Origin: an uncultured Erysipelotrichaceae bacterium
GTDB taxonomy: Bacteria; Bacillota_I; Bacilli_A; Erysipelotrichales; Erysipelotrichaceae
Direction: 5' to 3'
Assembly: GCA_905201565.1 (NCBI GenBank)
Contig: CAJKOS010000022.1
Coordinates: 1 to 15,877 of the forward strand
Length of the DNA: 15,877 nt
A program made the translations under genes and the position numbers. The notes beneath the pieces were generated by a model. That model made no database searches, was not told the origin of the DNA, and was given only the letters and a program-made list of their open reading frames with translations. This document shows positions 7,104 to 14,153 of the stretch, one piece after another. Each line of letters begins with the position of its first letter. The stretch's first letter is position 1.

Positions 7104-7126
7104 AAAAGCGCTTTCTAAAGCCTTTT
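7104..7126 (-). terminator. Weak terminator candidate after the HAD gene
   Basis: On the minus strand AAAAGGCTT, a TAGA loop and AAGCGCTTTT pair with one bulged G, overlapping the stop codon of the HAD gene. The tail has only four T residues, so termination may be leaky into the DUF349 gene downstream. Confidence 0.3.
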
Positions 7127-7786
7127 CTTCTGAAAACAAATCATTTTGATGGCATCTTTGAGATCTTTCACATACCAGTCTGCCTTCTCCATGATTTTCT
7201 CTTTATCATGTGCATCTGCAGCATCTTCTACACCACATACAGAAAAACCTGCACATTTTGCACTTTCCACACCATGCAGTGCATCTTCAAAGACCACAAC
7301 TTCTTCTGGCAACAGCCCCATTCTTTCTGCTGCGATCTCATAGATTTTCGGACTGTTTTTGTCCGTGTGCAGTTCGGAACAGAACAACAATTCCTGCAGT
7401 TCATCACGTACCCCAAGCCTTTCAAACGCTGCTTCCTGTAATATCCTCTCCCCAGAAGAAGCGGTCATCACCCGAATACCATTCTCCTTCAGGTAACAAA
7501 GCAGCTCACGGGCACCGGGCTTCAAAACCACTTCATCCCGATAAAAGCTGACAATCTGATCCATGCATGCCTGTTGGATTTCCGCTTCGCTTTGTACAAG
7601 ATGATACCTTTCCTTCACATAGTGTACCGCCTGATTGACCCGCATCCGGAAGATGGTCTTATCAAGATCCTCTTCCGGGTTTATACCACATGCCTTCAGA
7701 TAGTCTGAAGTCAGAGTTGACCACTTATGCATGGAATCTAATAGTGTTCCATCCACATCAAATATGACACCTTTCATTTCTTTCAT
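7115..7786 (-). CDS. HAD-superfamily phosphatase/phosphoglucomutase-like hydrolase
   Basis: A 223-residue HAD subfamily IA hydrolase of the beta-phosphoglucomutase/CbbY type. Motif I is FDVDGTL with the nucleophile D10 and acid/base D12. A helical cap covers about residues 20-80. Motif II is the TASS segment, motif III the lysine of NSPK, and motif IV FEDALHG. The most likely activity is dephosphorylation of, or phosphate transfer on, a small sugar phosphate or similar metabolite. The ATG at 7786 has GAGGA 6 nt upstream; an alternative ATG at 7798 overlaps the stop of the ABC gene as ATGA with a weaker GGGA, and another at 7777 is also possible. Either way it is coupled to the ABC exporter genes. 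The link to transport is unexplained. Confidence 0.88.
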   Translation of the reverse strand: MKEMKGVIFDVDGTLLDSMHKWSTLTSDYLKACGINPEEDLDKTIFRMRVNQAVHYVKERYHLVQSEAEIQQACMDQIVSFYRDEVVLKPGARELLCYLKENGIRVMTASSGERILQEAAFERLGVRDELQELLFCSELHTDKNSPKIYEIAAERMGLLPEEVVVFEDALHGVESAKCAGFSVCGVEDAADAHDKEKIMEKADWYVKDLKDAIKMICFQKKRL

Positions 7787-7794
7787 ATGTTTCC

Positions 7795-9537
7795 TCATTC
7801 TATTCCCGCAAATTGTGAATTGTAGAGATTTGTATAGAAGCCATTTTCAGCAAGCAGGCTTTCATGAGTACCGCGTTCAATGATCCTTCCATCCTGCATC
7901 ACCAGGATTAGATCTGCACTGCGGATGGTAGATAGCCTATGGGCAACGATGAAGCTCGTCCTGCCTTTCATCAATTCATCAAATGCCTTCTGTATATGCA
8001 TTTCTGTACGAGTATCAATTGAAGAAGTCGCCTCATCGAGGATCAATACCGGAGGTCTATCAAGCATGACACGGGTAATGCACAATAACTGTTTCTGTCC
8101 GGCAGAAAGCGAATCTTCGCTGATCTTTGTATCAAAACCATCTGGCAATCTGCGGATGAATTCATAACTATGTGCCTGCTTTGCGGCAGAAATGATCTCT
8201 TCTTCCGTTGCGTCAGGTTTTCCAAATGTGATGTTCTCACGGATTGTGCCTTCTTTAAGCCATGTGTCCTGTAACACCATACCAAAATTCTTGCGCAGTG
8301 AATGTCTTGTGACAGAGGTGATATCCTTTCCATCCACAAGTATTGTTCCCTTGTCCACATCATAAAACCGCATGAGGAGGTTGATCAATGTTGTCTTTCC
8401 ACAACCTGTTGGGCCAACAAGGGCAACCTTCATACCACTTTTCACATGTACATCAAAGTCATGGATGACAGGTTTATGTGCAACATAGCCAAACTGGACA
8501 TGCTCGATGTCCACAACGCCCGTTACCATACCCATGGACTTGGATGTTTCTGCTGTTTCTTCCTCTTGTTCAAGCAATGCAAATATCCGGTATGCACAGG
8601 CAAGTGCATTCTGCAATTCTGTAACAACAGAAGAAATATCATTGAATGGTTTCATGTACTGGTTGGCATAGGAAAGCATAACCGTTAATCCACCTACGGT
8701 AAGACTGCTATGCATCACAAGGAAGGCACCGGCAAGGGCAACAATGGCATAGATGACATTGTTAACAGCTCTTGTGGAAGGATTGGTAATACTGGAGAAG
8801 AAGACAGCCTTCTCACTATATTTCTGCAATTCTTCATTCACCTTTGCAAAACGTTCTGATGCCTTGTCCCCATAGCCAAATGCTTTGACCACATCCATGT
8901 TGCCAACCATCTCTTCAACCAGTGCGGTTTGTCTCCCACGGGTATCGGTCTGTTTGCGGAACATTGTATAGGAACGAGTCGCAATGAACTTTGCGACAAG
9001 GAAACTGATCGGTGTCATGACAAGGACAAGCAGGGTGATGACAAATGATTTGGTAAACATGAAATACAATGTCACAACAATGGTCAACACACCACTGAAT
9101 AACTGTGTCAATCCTAATAACAAACCATCGCTCAACTGATCTGCATCTGCGATGATCCTGCCCACAATATCACCAGTGCTCTGTCCATCAAGGTACTTCA
9201 ACGGCAGCAATTGTATCTTGCGTATCGCATCTTTACGGATATCACAGATCGTGCAATATGCCACACGGTTATTGATGATATTCATTAACCATGTCAATAC
9301 AGAAGTCACAAGGATCAATATGAGAATCAAAGAGAGATATTGTCCCATCTTTGCAAAATCCACCATACCTTGTTCAACTATGCAGTCAATTGCATCACCA
9401 AACAAAACCGGTACGTACAATGTCAAGATGACCGTCAATGCGGAAAGTATAATACTCAGCACGAGAAGGAAGCGGTACCTGCCAATATAGCGCATCACTT
9501 TGGTAAATGTTTCAAAGGAAGAACCTGTATTATGCAT
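7795..9537 (-). CDS. ABC exporter half-transporter, catalytically intact subunit
   Basis: A 580-residue type IV ABC exporter subunit: six membrane helices in the first ~310 residues, then a nucleotide-binding domain. Walker A is GPTGCGKTT with K381. Signature is LSAGQ, a variant of LSGGQ. Walker B is ILDEATSSID with D501 and catalytic E502. The switch histidine H533 is present in AHRLS. This is the consensus-site partner of a heterodimer with the preceding gene, of the BmrCD/TM287-288/LmrCD kind, exporting drugs, lipids or peptides. I chose the ATG at 9537 because GGAGG lies 6 nt upstream and the sequence then starts at the normal family position; a longer frame reaching 9666 would only add residues overlapping the upstream gene's coding sequence. 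It overlaps that gene's stop by 8 nt. Confidence 0.93.
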   Translation of the reverse strand: MHNTGSSFETFTKVMRYIGRYRFLLVLSIILSALTVILTLYVPVLFGDAIDCIVEQGMVDFAKMGQYLSLILILILVTSVLTWLMNIINNRVAYCTICDIRKDAIRKIQLLPLKYLDGQSTGDIVGRIIADADQLSDGLLLGLTQLFSGVLTIVVTLYFMFTKSFVITLLVLVMTPISFLVAKFIATRSYTMFRKQTDTRGRQTALVEEMVGNMDVVKAFGYGDKASERFAKVNEELQKYSEKAVFFSSITNPSTRAVNNVIYAIVALAGAFLVMHSSLTVGGLTVMLSYANQYMKPFNDISSVVTELQNALACAYRIFALLEQEEETAETSKSMGMVTGVVDIEHVQFGYVAHKPVIHDFDVHVKSGMKVALVGPTGCGKTTLINLLMRFYDVDKGTILVDGKDITSVTRHSLRKNFGMVLQDTWLKEGTIRENITFGKPDATEEEIISAAKQAHSYEFIRRLPDGFDTKISEDSLSAGQKQLLCITRVMLDRPPVLILDEATSSIDTRTEMHIQKAFDELMKGRTSFIVAHRLSTIRSADLILVMQDGRIIERGTHESLLAENGFYTNLYNSQFAGIE

Positions 9538-11254
9538 GGCACACCTCCTTCTTTTTGAACTGGGAAGCGACAATTTCCTGATACACTCCACAATCCGCAA
9601 GCAATTGTTCATGGGTACCTTTACCAGCAATTCTTCCATCATCCAGCACAAGGATTTCATCCGCATGCATCACCGCAGAGGCACGCTGGGAAATGATGAT
9701 GGTTGTTGTAGAAAGGGTTCTTAGTGCCTTGCGCAATGCCGCATCGGTCGCAAAGTCGAGGGCACTGGAACTATCGTCGAGAATCACAATATCACTACCT
9801 GCCACAAGGGCACGGGCAATGGTCAGCCTCTGTTTCTGTCCACCAGAGAGATTTCTGCCATTTTGTTCAATCACATAGTCCAGTTGTCCTTCTTTGCCCT
9901 CTACAACCTCTTTTGCCTGGGCAATATCCAAGGCCTTCCAGAGTGTTCCTTCATCTGCCTTTTCATTGCCAAGGCAAAGATTATCGCGTATCGTACCATG
10001 AAACAATGTCGCATGCTGGGGAACAATAGCACATAAATCATGTAAAGCAGATTCGCTATATGCAGAAATATCCCTTCCAAAAAGATGGATATCACCAGTA
10101 TCCCTGTCATAATAGCGCATCATCAATGATGCAAGTGTAGACTTGCCACTGCCGGTACCACCGATGATACCTAATGTCTTTCCCTTGCCTAATGTAAAGG
10201 AAATATCTTCCAGTGAAGGGGCAGAAGCACCAGCATAGGTAAATGTCACATGGTCAAAGGCAACTGCAATTTCTTCATCCCCCTTGTTTTGTTCATCACC
10301 ATAGTGCATATCCTCCTGCATCTGCATGATGGAGGACACCCTGCCTGCACAGGCAAGGGACTTGTCTATGGTAATGATCAAAGAAGCCAGCTTGATGAGT
10401 TCTACCACAATCTGTGCCATGTAGTTATACAGGGCAACCACATCACCCTGTTGTAAAACACCAAGACTCACCCTGAGTGCTCCACTTTGTATGAGCAGGA
10501 TGGTCGCAATATTGATGATGGCGTAGGTCAAAGGATTCATGAATGCAGAAAGAAGACCAACCTTCTCATTCAGTTTCAACAAGGCATCGTTGCTATTATC
10601 AAATTCTGCCACCGCTTCCTTTTCCCTGCAGAAAGCGCGGATGACCCTGACGCCGGTCAGATTCTCCCTTGTAAGATGCAATACTTCATCGAGTTTCTGC
10701 TGTACCCGCTTGAACATCGGAATGCTCATGAGCATGATAAAAAACACCACCACAAGCAGGATGGGAATAACACCCGCAAAGATCAAAGCGGAAGGCACAT
10801 CGATGGTAAAAGCCATGATCATCGCCCCAAAGACGATAAATGGACTGCGCAACAACAACCGCAATGCCATATTGATACCATTCTGTACCTGGTTGACATC
10901 AGAAGTGATACGGGTGATGAGCGTTGCAGTACCAACACTTTCCAATTGGGAAACAGAAAGATGGCGGATATGGTCAAACAATGCCTGTCTCAGCTTTGTT
11001 GAAAAGCCAACACTGGCACGTGCTGCAAAATACTGGGCAGTAATACTGCAGGCAAGACCAACAAACGCAAGCAATAACAACATGCCAAACTGTCCGATGA
11101 TATACCCATAGTCTTCCTGGACAATGCCACGATTGATGATATTCGCCACAAACAATGGCACAAGCAGATCAAAAAATGCTTCAAGGAGTTTGAACAGCGG
11201 AGCAAGGATGCTCTGCCATTCATACCCCTTCATATATTTCAAAAGACTTCTCAT
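9530..11254 (-). CDS. ABC exporter half-transporter, degenerate-site subunit
   Basis: A 574-residue type IV ABC exporter subunit with six membrane helices and a C-terminal nucleotide-binding domain. Walker A is GGTGSGKST with K371, and the signature is the canonical LSGGQ. Walker B reads ILDDSSSALD: D494 replaces the catalytic glutamate. The switch-loop histidine is replaced by Q523 (SQRAS). These changes make its own ATP site non-consensus, as known for one subunit of heterodimeric exporters such as TM287 and BmrC. Together with the canonical signature here and LSAGQ in the partner, this fits one heterodimer. The start at 11254 has GGGGA 5 nt upstream; an ATG at 11272 has AGAGG directly against it, too close to use. 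It lies 45 nt after the AlkZ-related gene. Confidence 0.93.
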   Translation of the reverse strand: MRSLLKYMKGYEWQSILAPLFKLLEAFFDLLVPLFVANIINRGIVQEDYGYIIGQFGMLLLLAFVGLACSITAQYFAARASVGFSTKLRQALFDHIRHLSVSQLESVGTATLITRITSDVNQVQNGINMALRLLLRSPFIVFGAMIMAFTIDVPSALIFAGVIPILLVVVFFIMLMSIPMFKRVQQKLDEVLHLTRENLTGVRVIRAFCREKEAVAEFDNSNDALLKLNEKVGLLSAFMNPLTYAIINIATILLIQSGALRVSLGVLQQGDVVALYNYMAQIVVELIKLASLIITIDKSLACAGRVSSIMQMQEDMHYGDEQNKGDEEIAVAFDHVTFTYAGASAPSLEDISFTLGKGKTLGIIGGTGSGKSTLASLMMRYYDRDTGDIHLFGRDISAYSESALHDLCAIVPQHATLFHGTIRDNLCLGNEKADEGTLWKALDIAQAKEVVEGKEGQLDYVIEQNGRNLSGGQKQRLTIARALVAGSDIVILDDSSSALDFATDAALRKALRTLSTTTIIISQRASAVMHADEILVLDDGRIAGKGTHEQLLADCGVYQEIVASQFKKKEVCHA

Positions 11255-11277
11255 GTAAATCCCCTTTTTCATCCTCT

Positions 11278-11286
11278 ATCATAGCA
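11278..11286 (-). promoter_or_regulatory. Extended -10 promoter of the ABC exporter genes
   Basis: TGC-TATGAT on the minus strand is an extended -10 element. A start about 7 nt downstream gives a leader of roughly 17 nt that contains the GGGGA Shine-Dalgarno of the first ABC gene. A TTGAAA lies 19 nt upstream, slightly too far for an ideal -35. This would let the ABC genes be expressed apart from the AlkZ-related gene. Confidence 0.45.
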
Positions 11287-11299
11287 GATTCAGGGGTAC

Positions 11300-11962
11300 T
11301 CATTTCAAAAGCTTGCGCACATCTTTCTCTGAAGCTTCTTGCCATACGGTCAAAAGATGCTTCACCATCTTGTCAAACGATTTATCAGGATCACGCCTAT
11401 AGGCTGACCTTGTCAAAGATTTTCCCAGGTGCAGTTCTGGAATGGTGTACTGGGTGATACCCCAGCCATATTCCTTTCCATGTTTGTCCATGGCATAGGG
11501 AAAAGAGCGGATGATGACATATGTCTGCATTTGCAGTCTGGTCATAATCGTTTCAAATCCCTTGAAGCCATCTTTTCCACCATACCCGCATAGTGCCTTG
11601 AGGTCAGGTGTTGTCACGGCTTTGCGCTTTTGGACCATGTTATACAAAGTCATGTCAGGATATGGCACAAGTCCTTCATCACACCGGCTGTCAAAGTCAT
11701 AACCATCTCTTCTGTAATTGACAAAGTCAGGCCACCAGTCCAGACTGACAAAACCTGCTGAGCGCCGGAAGAACTTGCCATAGGCACATGTACCACTCAC
11801 TGCTATTTTCCCTTTCCATTCCCATGGACCTTCCTGATCGGTAAACCAGTACGCTGGATCGCACATCTCTTCAACCGATAAACCGCGTACTGCATTTTTG
11901 AACAGTGGCAGAAAGCCAATTTTCTGTATCATTTCTTCTAATTCTTTTTGTGTTGTGATCAT
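11300..11962 (-). CDS. AlkZ-related (YcaQ-like) protein
   Basis: A 220-residue soluble protein. The pattern LGFLPLFKN near the N-terminus, then WEWKG, AYGKFF, AGFVS, NYRRDGYDFD, LQMQTYV and YGWGI matches what I remember of a Clostridia/Erysipelotrichia family annotated as AlkZ-related. That recognition is from memory and was not checked. AlkZ/YcaQ are winged-helix DNA glycosylases that unhook alkylated or crosslinked DNA, but this family is shorter and its activity is unproven. The start at 11962 gives MITTQKELEEMI, the usual start of the family; a longer frame reaching 12136 would run through the terminator of the upstream gene. No Shine-Dalgarno is present, but TATGAT lies 6 nt before the ATG. 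It heads the group with the ABC exporter. Confidence 0.65.
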   Translation of the reverse strand: MITTQKELEEMIQKIGFLPLFKNAVRGLSVEEMCDPAYWFTDQEGPWEWKGKIAVSGTCAYGKFFRRSAGFVSLDWWPDFVNYRRDGYDFDSRCDEGLVPYPDMTLYNMVQKRKAVTTPDLKALCGYGGKDGFKGFETIMTRLQMQTYVIIRSFPYAMDKHGKEYGWGITQYTIPELHLGKSLTRSAYRRDPDKSFDKMVKHLLTVWQEASEKDVRKLLK

Positions 11963-11968
11963 ATTGTT

Positions 11969-11974
11969 ATCATA
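11969..11974 (-). promoter_or_regulatory. -10-like box just before the AlkZ-related gene
   Basis: TATGAT on the minus strand is followed by AACAAT and then the ATG at 11962. It lies right after the terminator of the upstream gene, so a new promoter is needed here. A start 7 nt downstream would be the A of the ATG. No clear -35 is seen. Confidence 0.45.
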
Positions 11975-11978
11975 ACGC

Positions 11979-12005
11979 AAAAAAGAGATCCGGAAACGGA
12001 CCTCT
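11979..12005 (-). terminator. Terminator of the lysozyme-domain membrane protein gene
   Basis: On the minus strand AGAGGTCCG, a TTTC loop and CGGATCTCT pair over 9 bp with one G-U, followed by six T residues (A at 11979-11984). It begins 7 nt past the stop codon at 12012. Confidence 0.9.
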
Positions 12006-12011
12006 TCATGC

Positions 12012-13637
12012 TTAATATGCATTGTAGAAACTTGCGGCGATGGATTCAACATTGTTGAGTCCGGCAGATCTCTCAAACTTTGTGCGGAAGATATAGCCTG
12101 CCTGTGCTGCACCATTTGCGGAATCTTCACAGGCATTCATTTCAGAAATCAGACCACCACCCATTTCACTGATCATGAAACGGATCTGTCCTTCTACACT
12201 GTCGGAAGAATAGCCATTGGCGGCACAGAATGCCACGAGGTTGCTGGCACGTCCTCCACCCCACTGGCAAAGGCCATAGTAACTGGAACCAGCCGTCGGG
12301 TTGAAGCTTGATTCAATCTGGATGTTGGCAAGAATACCAGCTGTAGCAGCTTTGGAGAAACCGGATTGTGTCAGGAAGTTATAAATCCATGCGGCATTTT
12401 CCGATGTGTTGACGCTGACTGCTTTGTACTTTGGCTTGGCATTGACGGTTACCGGCACATTGGCATCGCTCACATTGCCGTGGTTGTCCACCGCATGAAC
12501 GCTCACATTGTAGCTTCCAGGTGTATTAACATCAACATTGCTGGTGACGGTGTACCAGCCTGTTTCATACATTCTGCCTGCAGCATCCTCAACCAGCGCA
12601 TCAGGAGCAGCGTCTACCCGCATCAGTTCACCATCGGCAGGATCAGTAACCTGGCTGATAACGGAGAGCGGATCAAAACCTTCTCCTTCCTGGATGGAAA
12701 CAGATTCCACTGCCATATGGATGACAGGCATCTGTGTATCTTTGACAACATAGTTGCGCTGTACGGATGTATAGCCCTGCTGTCCATAACTGTCGGTATT
12801 GCTCAGGGTGTAGTTAACAAGGAAGGAACCCGTTTTTGAAAGATCCAGGGCATCGGTATTGGTGGAAAGTGTTCCACTATGGTCGGCAATCAGTGCGTCC
12901 ACATTCTGCACAGCACCTGGTGTGTATTCAAATTCACGGACTTCATGACCTGCTTCATCTTTGACAAAGCTGATACCGAGGGCATCCATCATCTGTGTAT
13001 AGGAGAGATCTCTCTTCTTTGCTTCTTCGTGCTGGTAGATGGTATGAGCTGCACCAGCAGTCGCAATGGCTGCCGCAGAACCGAGGATGATCGGAATGCT
13101 CAATGTCTTCGAAGCATGTTTCTTTTCTTCGACGACAACCGCAGTATCTTCTGCCGCATCCGCATAGTCCATGAGCGGCGCATCATTTTCAAGCGCAGCC
13201 GCATCCGCAAATGCAGTCAACGAAACAGCACTTTCTTCTGTCTTTGCAGGAACTGCACGTGCCTTCAGAGAATCCACAAGGGTACTTTTCTGCACCTTGA
13301 CGGTATAGGTGTTATAAATATCTTCTTTTCTTGTATTTTCATCCAGAACCTGGATCAGATTCAGTTCGAAGAGATCCGGGTCAATGTTTTCATAATTGTT
13401 CAAGACTTCAGAAAATGTCTTGCGGACAATGAGTTCTGCCTGTCTTGCACTTTCAATTGTCTTGCGGGCAATGGCAAGAAGATCATCATGAAGCAATGTA
13501 TACATTCTGATCATACATGCCTTGTCACCTTTGCGGATGCCTCTTGCAAGCTCCGGTACATTCATCCGGTTCACATCCAGCTTCGCAAATGCTTCACTGG
13601 AGAATGGTCCGTTCATTCTCATTGCGCTCTCACTCAT
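12012..13637 (-). CDS. Membrane protein: sigma-region-2-like domain, TM helix, Ig-like repeats, phage-tail-lysozyme-like domain
   Basis: A 541-residue protein with an unusual domain order. Residues 28-85 resemble region 2 of ECF sigma factors: a KGD turn (36-38), a Tyr at 46, then AELIVRKTFSEVL. The acidic core-binding residues usual after AE are replaced by basic R72 and K73, and there is no region 4. Residues 130-175 are a low-complexity Ala/Glu linker. One membrane helix spans about 179-201, with KKHASK before it, so the N-terminus is inside. Outside, about 237-405 look like two Ig-like modules; the second has a PGSYNVSVHAVDNHGN strand pattern. Residues 413-541 resemble the phage tail lysozyme family, with E442 in the IQIESSFNP motif as the likely catalytic acid and then GLCQWGGGR. 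Probably a wall hydrolase linked to an internal domain. The ATG at 13637 has GGGGG 7 nt upstream. Monocistronic. Confidence 0.85.
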   Translation of the reverse strand: MSESAMRMNGPFSSEAFAKLDVNRMNVPELARGIRKGDKACMIRMYTLLHDDLLAIARKTIESARQAELIVRKTFSEVLNNYENIDPDLFELNLIQVLDENTRKEDIYNTYTVKVQKSTLVDSLKARAVPAKTEESAVSLTAFADAAALENDAPLMDYADAAEDTAVVVEEKKHASKTLSIPIILGSAAAIATAGAAHTIYQHEEAKKRDLSYTQMMDALGISFVKDEAGHEVREFEYTPGAVQNVDALIADHSGTLSTNTDALDLSKTGSFLVNYTLSNTDSYGQQGYTSVQRNYVVKDTQMPVIHMAVESVSIQEGEGFDPLSVISQVTDPADGELMRVDAAPDALVEDAAGRMYETGWYTVTSNVDVNTPGSYNVSVHAVDNHGNVSDANVPVTVNAKPKYKAVSVNTSENAAWIYNFLTQSGFSKAATAGILANIQIESSFNPTAGSSYYGLCQWGGGRASNLVAFCAANGYSSDSVEGQIRFMISEMGGGLISEMNACEDSANGAAQAGYIFRTKFERSAGLNNVESIAASFYNAY

Positions 13638-13664
13638 TCAGCATCCCCCTCTTTCATCGTATTA

Positions 13665-13682
13665 CCGGTATCGAAAAACCGG
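13665..13682 (-). other. Leader hairpin of the lysozyme-domain gene
   Basis: CCGGT (13665-13669) and ACCGG (13678-13682) form a 5-bp GC-rich stem with an 8-nt loop, inside the predicted 49-nt leader and at its 5' end. It may stabilise the mRNA or serve as an operator; neither is shown. Confidence 0.35.
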
Positions 13683-13692
13683 ATTTATGCCC

Positions 13693-13721
13693 ATTTTACG
13701 AGTGAAGCAGTGATAAATCAA
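13693..13721 (-). promoter_or_regulatory. Promoter of the lysozyme-domain membrane protein gene
   Basis: On the minus strand TTGATT (13716-13721) and TAAAAT (13693-13698) are separated by 17 nt, a good housekeeping-type promoter. The predicted start is near 13686, about 49 nt before the ATG. Confidence 0.6.
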
Positions 13722-13803
13722 GCGTGCAATATTATTTCCCAGTCATTTCACATATTTTCACACATGTTTTATGACCATTTCCACCAATTTGTTTACAACA
13801 CAA

Positions 13804-13832
13804 GTGACCTTCCCGAGCAAACACGCTATACT
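13804..13832 (+). promoter_or_regulatory. Promoter of the phasin-like/UbiB-like pair
   Basis: GTGACC (13804-13809, 4 of 6 matches to -35) and TATACT (13827-13832, 5 of 6 to -10) have a 17-nt spacer. The predicted start is near 13839, giving a leader of about 33 nt made almost entirely of a hairpin and a Shine-Dalgarno. Confidence 0.6.
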
Positions 13833-13844
13833 TAAATCAGATAG

Positions 13845-13858
13845 ATGACTTCGGTCAT
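13845..13858 (+). other. UUCG-tetraloop hairpin abutting the Shine-Dalgarno
   Basis: ATGAC (13845-13849), loop TTCG (13850-13853) and GTCAT (13854-13858) form a 5-bp stem closed by C-G around a UUCG loop, known to be exceptionally stable. The Shine-Dalgarno GGAGG (13859-13863) follows with no gap, and the stem starts about 6 nt from the predicted transcript 5' end. Confidence 0.6.
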
Positions 13859-13871
13859 GGAGGTAAATATC

Positions 13872-14153
13872 ATGGATGTAAAAGACGGAATTAAAAACAT
13901 TTTCTTTGCAGGTATAGGTGCAGCCGCAATTGTTTTCGAAAAGACAGGAGAAGTTGCGGATACCCTCATCAACAAAGGTGCTGAAGCAGTTGAAAAGGGC
14001 AAAGCCATCAACCAGGAACTCAAGCACAAAGCTGCTGAGTTCCATTCTGAAAAGAAGGATATTTCAAGCTTTGTCAAAAACCTCTCTCCAGAAGAAAGAG
14101 AACAGCTGAAAAAAGAACTCAACGAAGAAAAAACAGATTGTGAGGGAGAATGA
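13872..14153 (+). CDS. Phasin-like small protein (PhaF-like helical)
   Basis: A 93-residue, mostly helical protein. Residues 9-21 are a short hydrophobic segment (FFAGIGAAAIVFE) followed by an amphipathic, Lys/Glu/Ala-rich helix with repeated GAEAVEKGK-like spacing. The charged tail contains LSPEEREQLKKEL. This matches the small phasin-family proteins often found directly before UbiB-like genes in Bacillota, recalled from memory. Phasins coat polyhydroxyalkanoate granules, but no such synthase is seen here, so a membrane-surface or partner-binding role is more likely. The start at 13872 has GGAGG 8 nt upstream; an ATG at 13845 lies inside the leader hairpin. Its stop overlaps the next ATG (ATGA). 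Confidence 0.75.
   Translation: MDVKDGIKNIFFAGIGAAAIVFEKTGEVADTLINKGAEAVEKGKAINQELKHKAAEFHSEKKDISSFVKNLSPEEREQLKKELNEEKTDCEGE

Noticed and set aside
9538-9666. A longer N-terminus for the second ABC subunit
   Set aside because: The extra 43 residues are out-of-frame coding sequence of the first subunit. A perfect GGAGG lies 6 nt before the ATG at 9537.
9530-11254. Degenerate Walker B Asp read as an inactivating mutation
   Set aside because: The Glu-to-Asp change in one subunit is the normal state in heterodimeric ABC exporters, and the partner gene has the intact site.
11963-12136. A longer N-terminus for the AlkZ-related protein
   Set aside because: It would span the terminator hairpin and the last codons of the upstream gene, and it resembles no domain.
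12879-13835. A 318-codon open frame on the plus strand opposite the lysozyme-domain gene
   Set aside because: Composition is rich in Cys, Phe, His and Ile with no recognisable domain, and it overlaps two divergent promoters. It mirrors the real gene.
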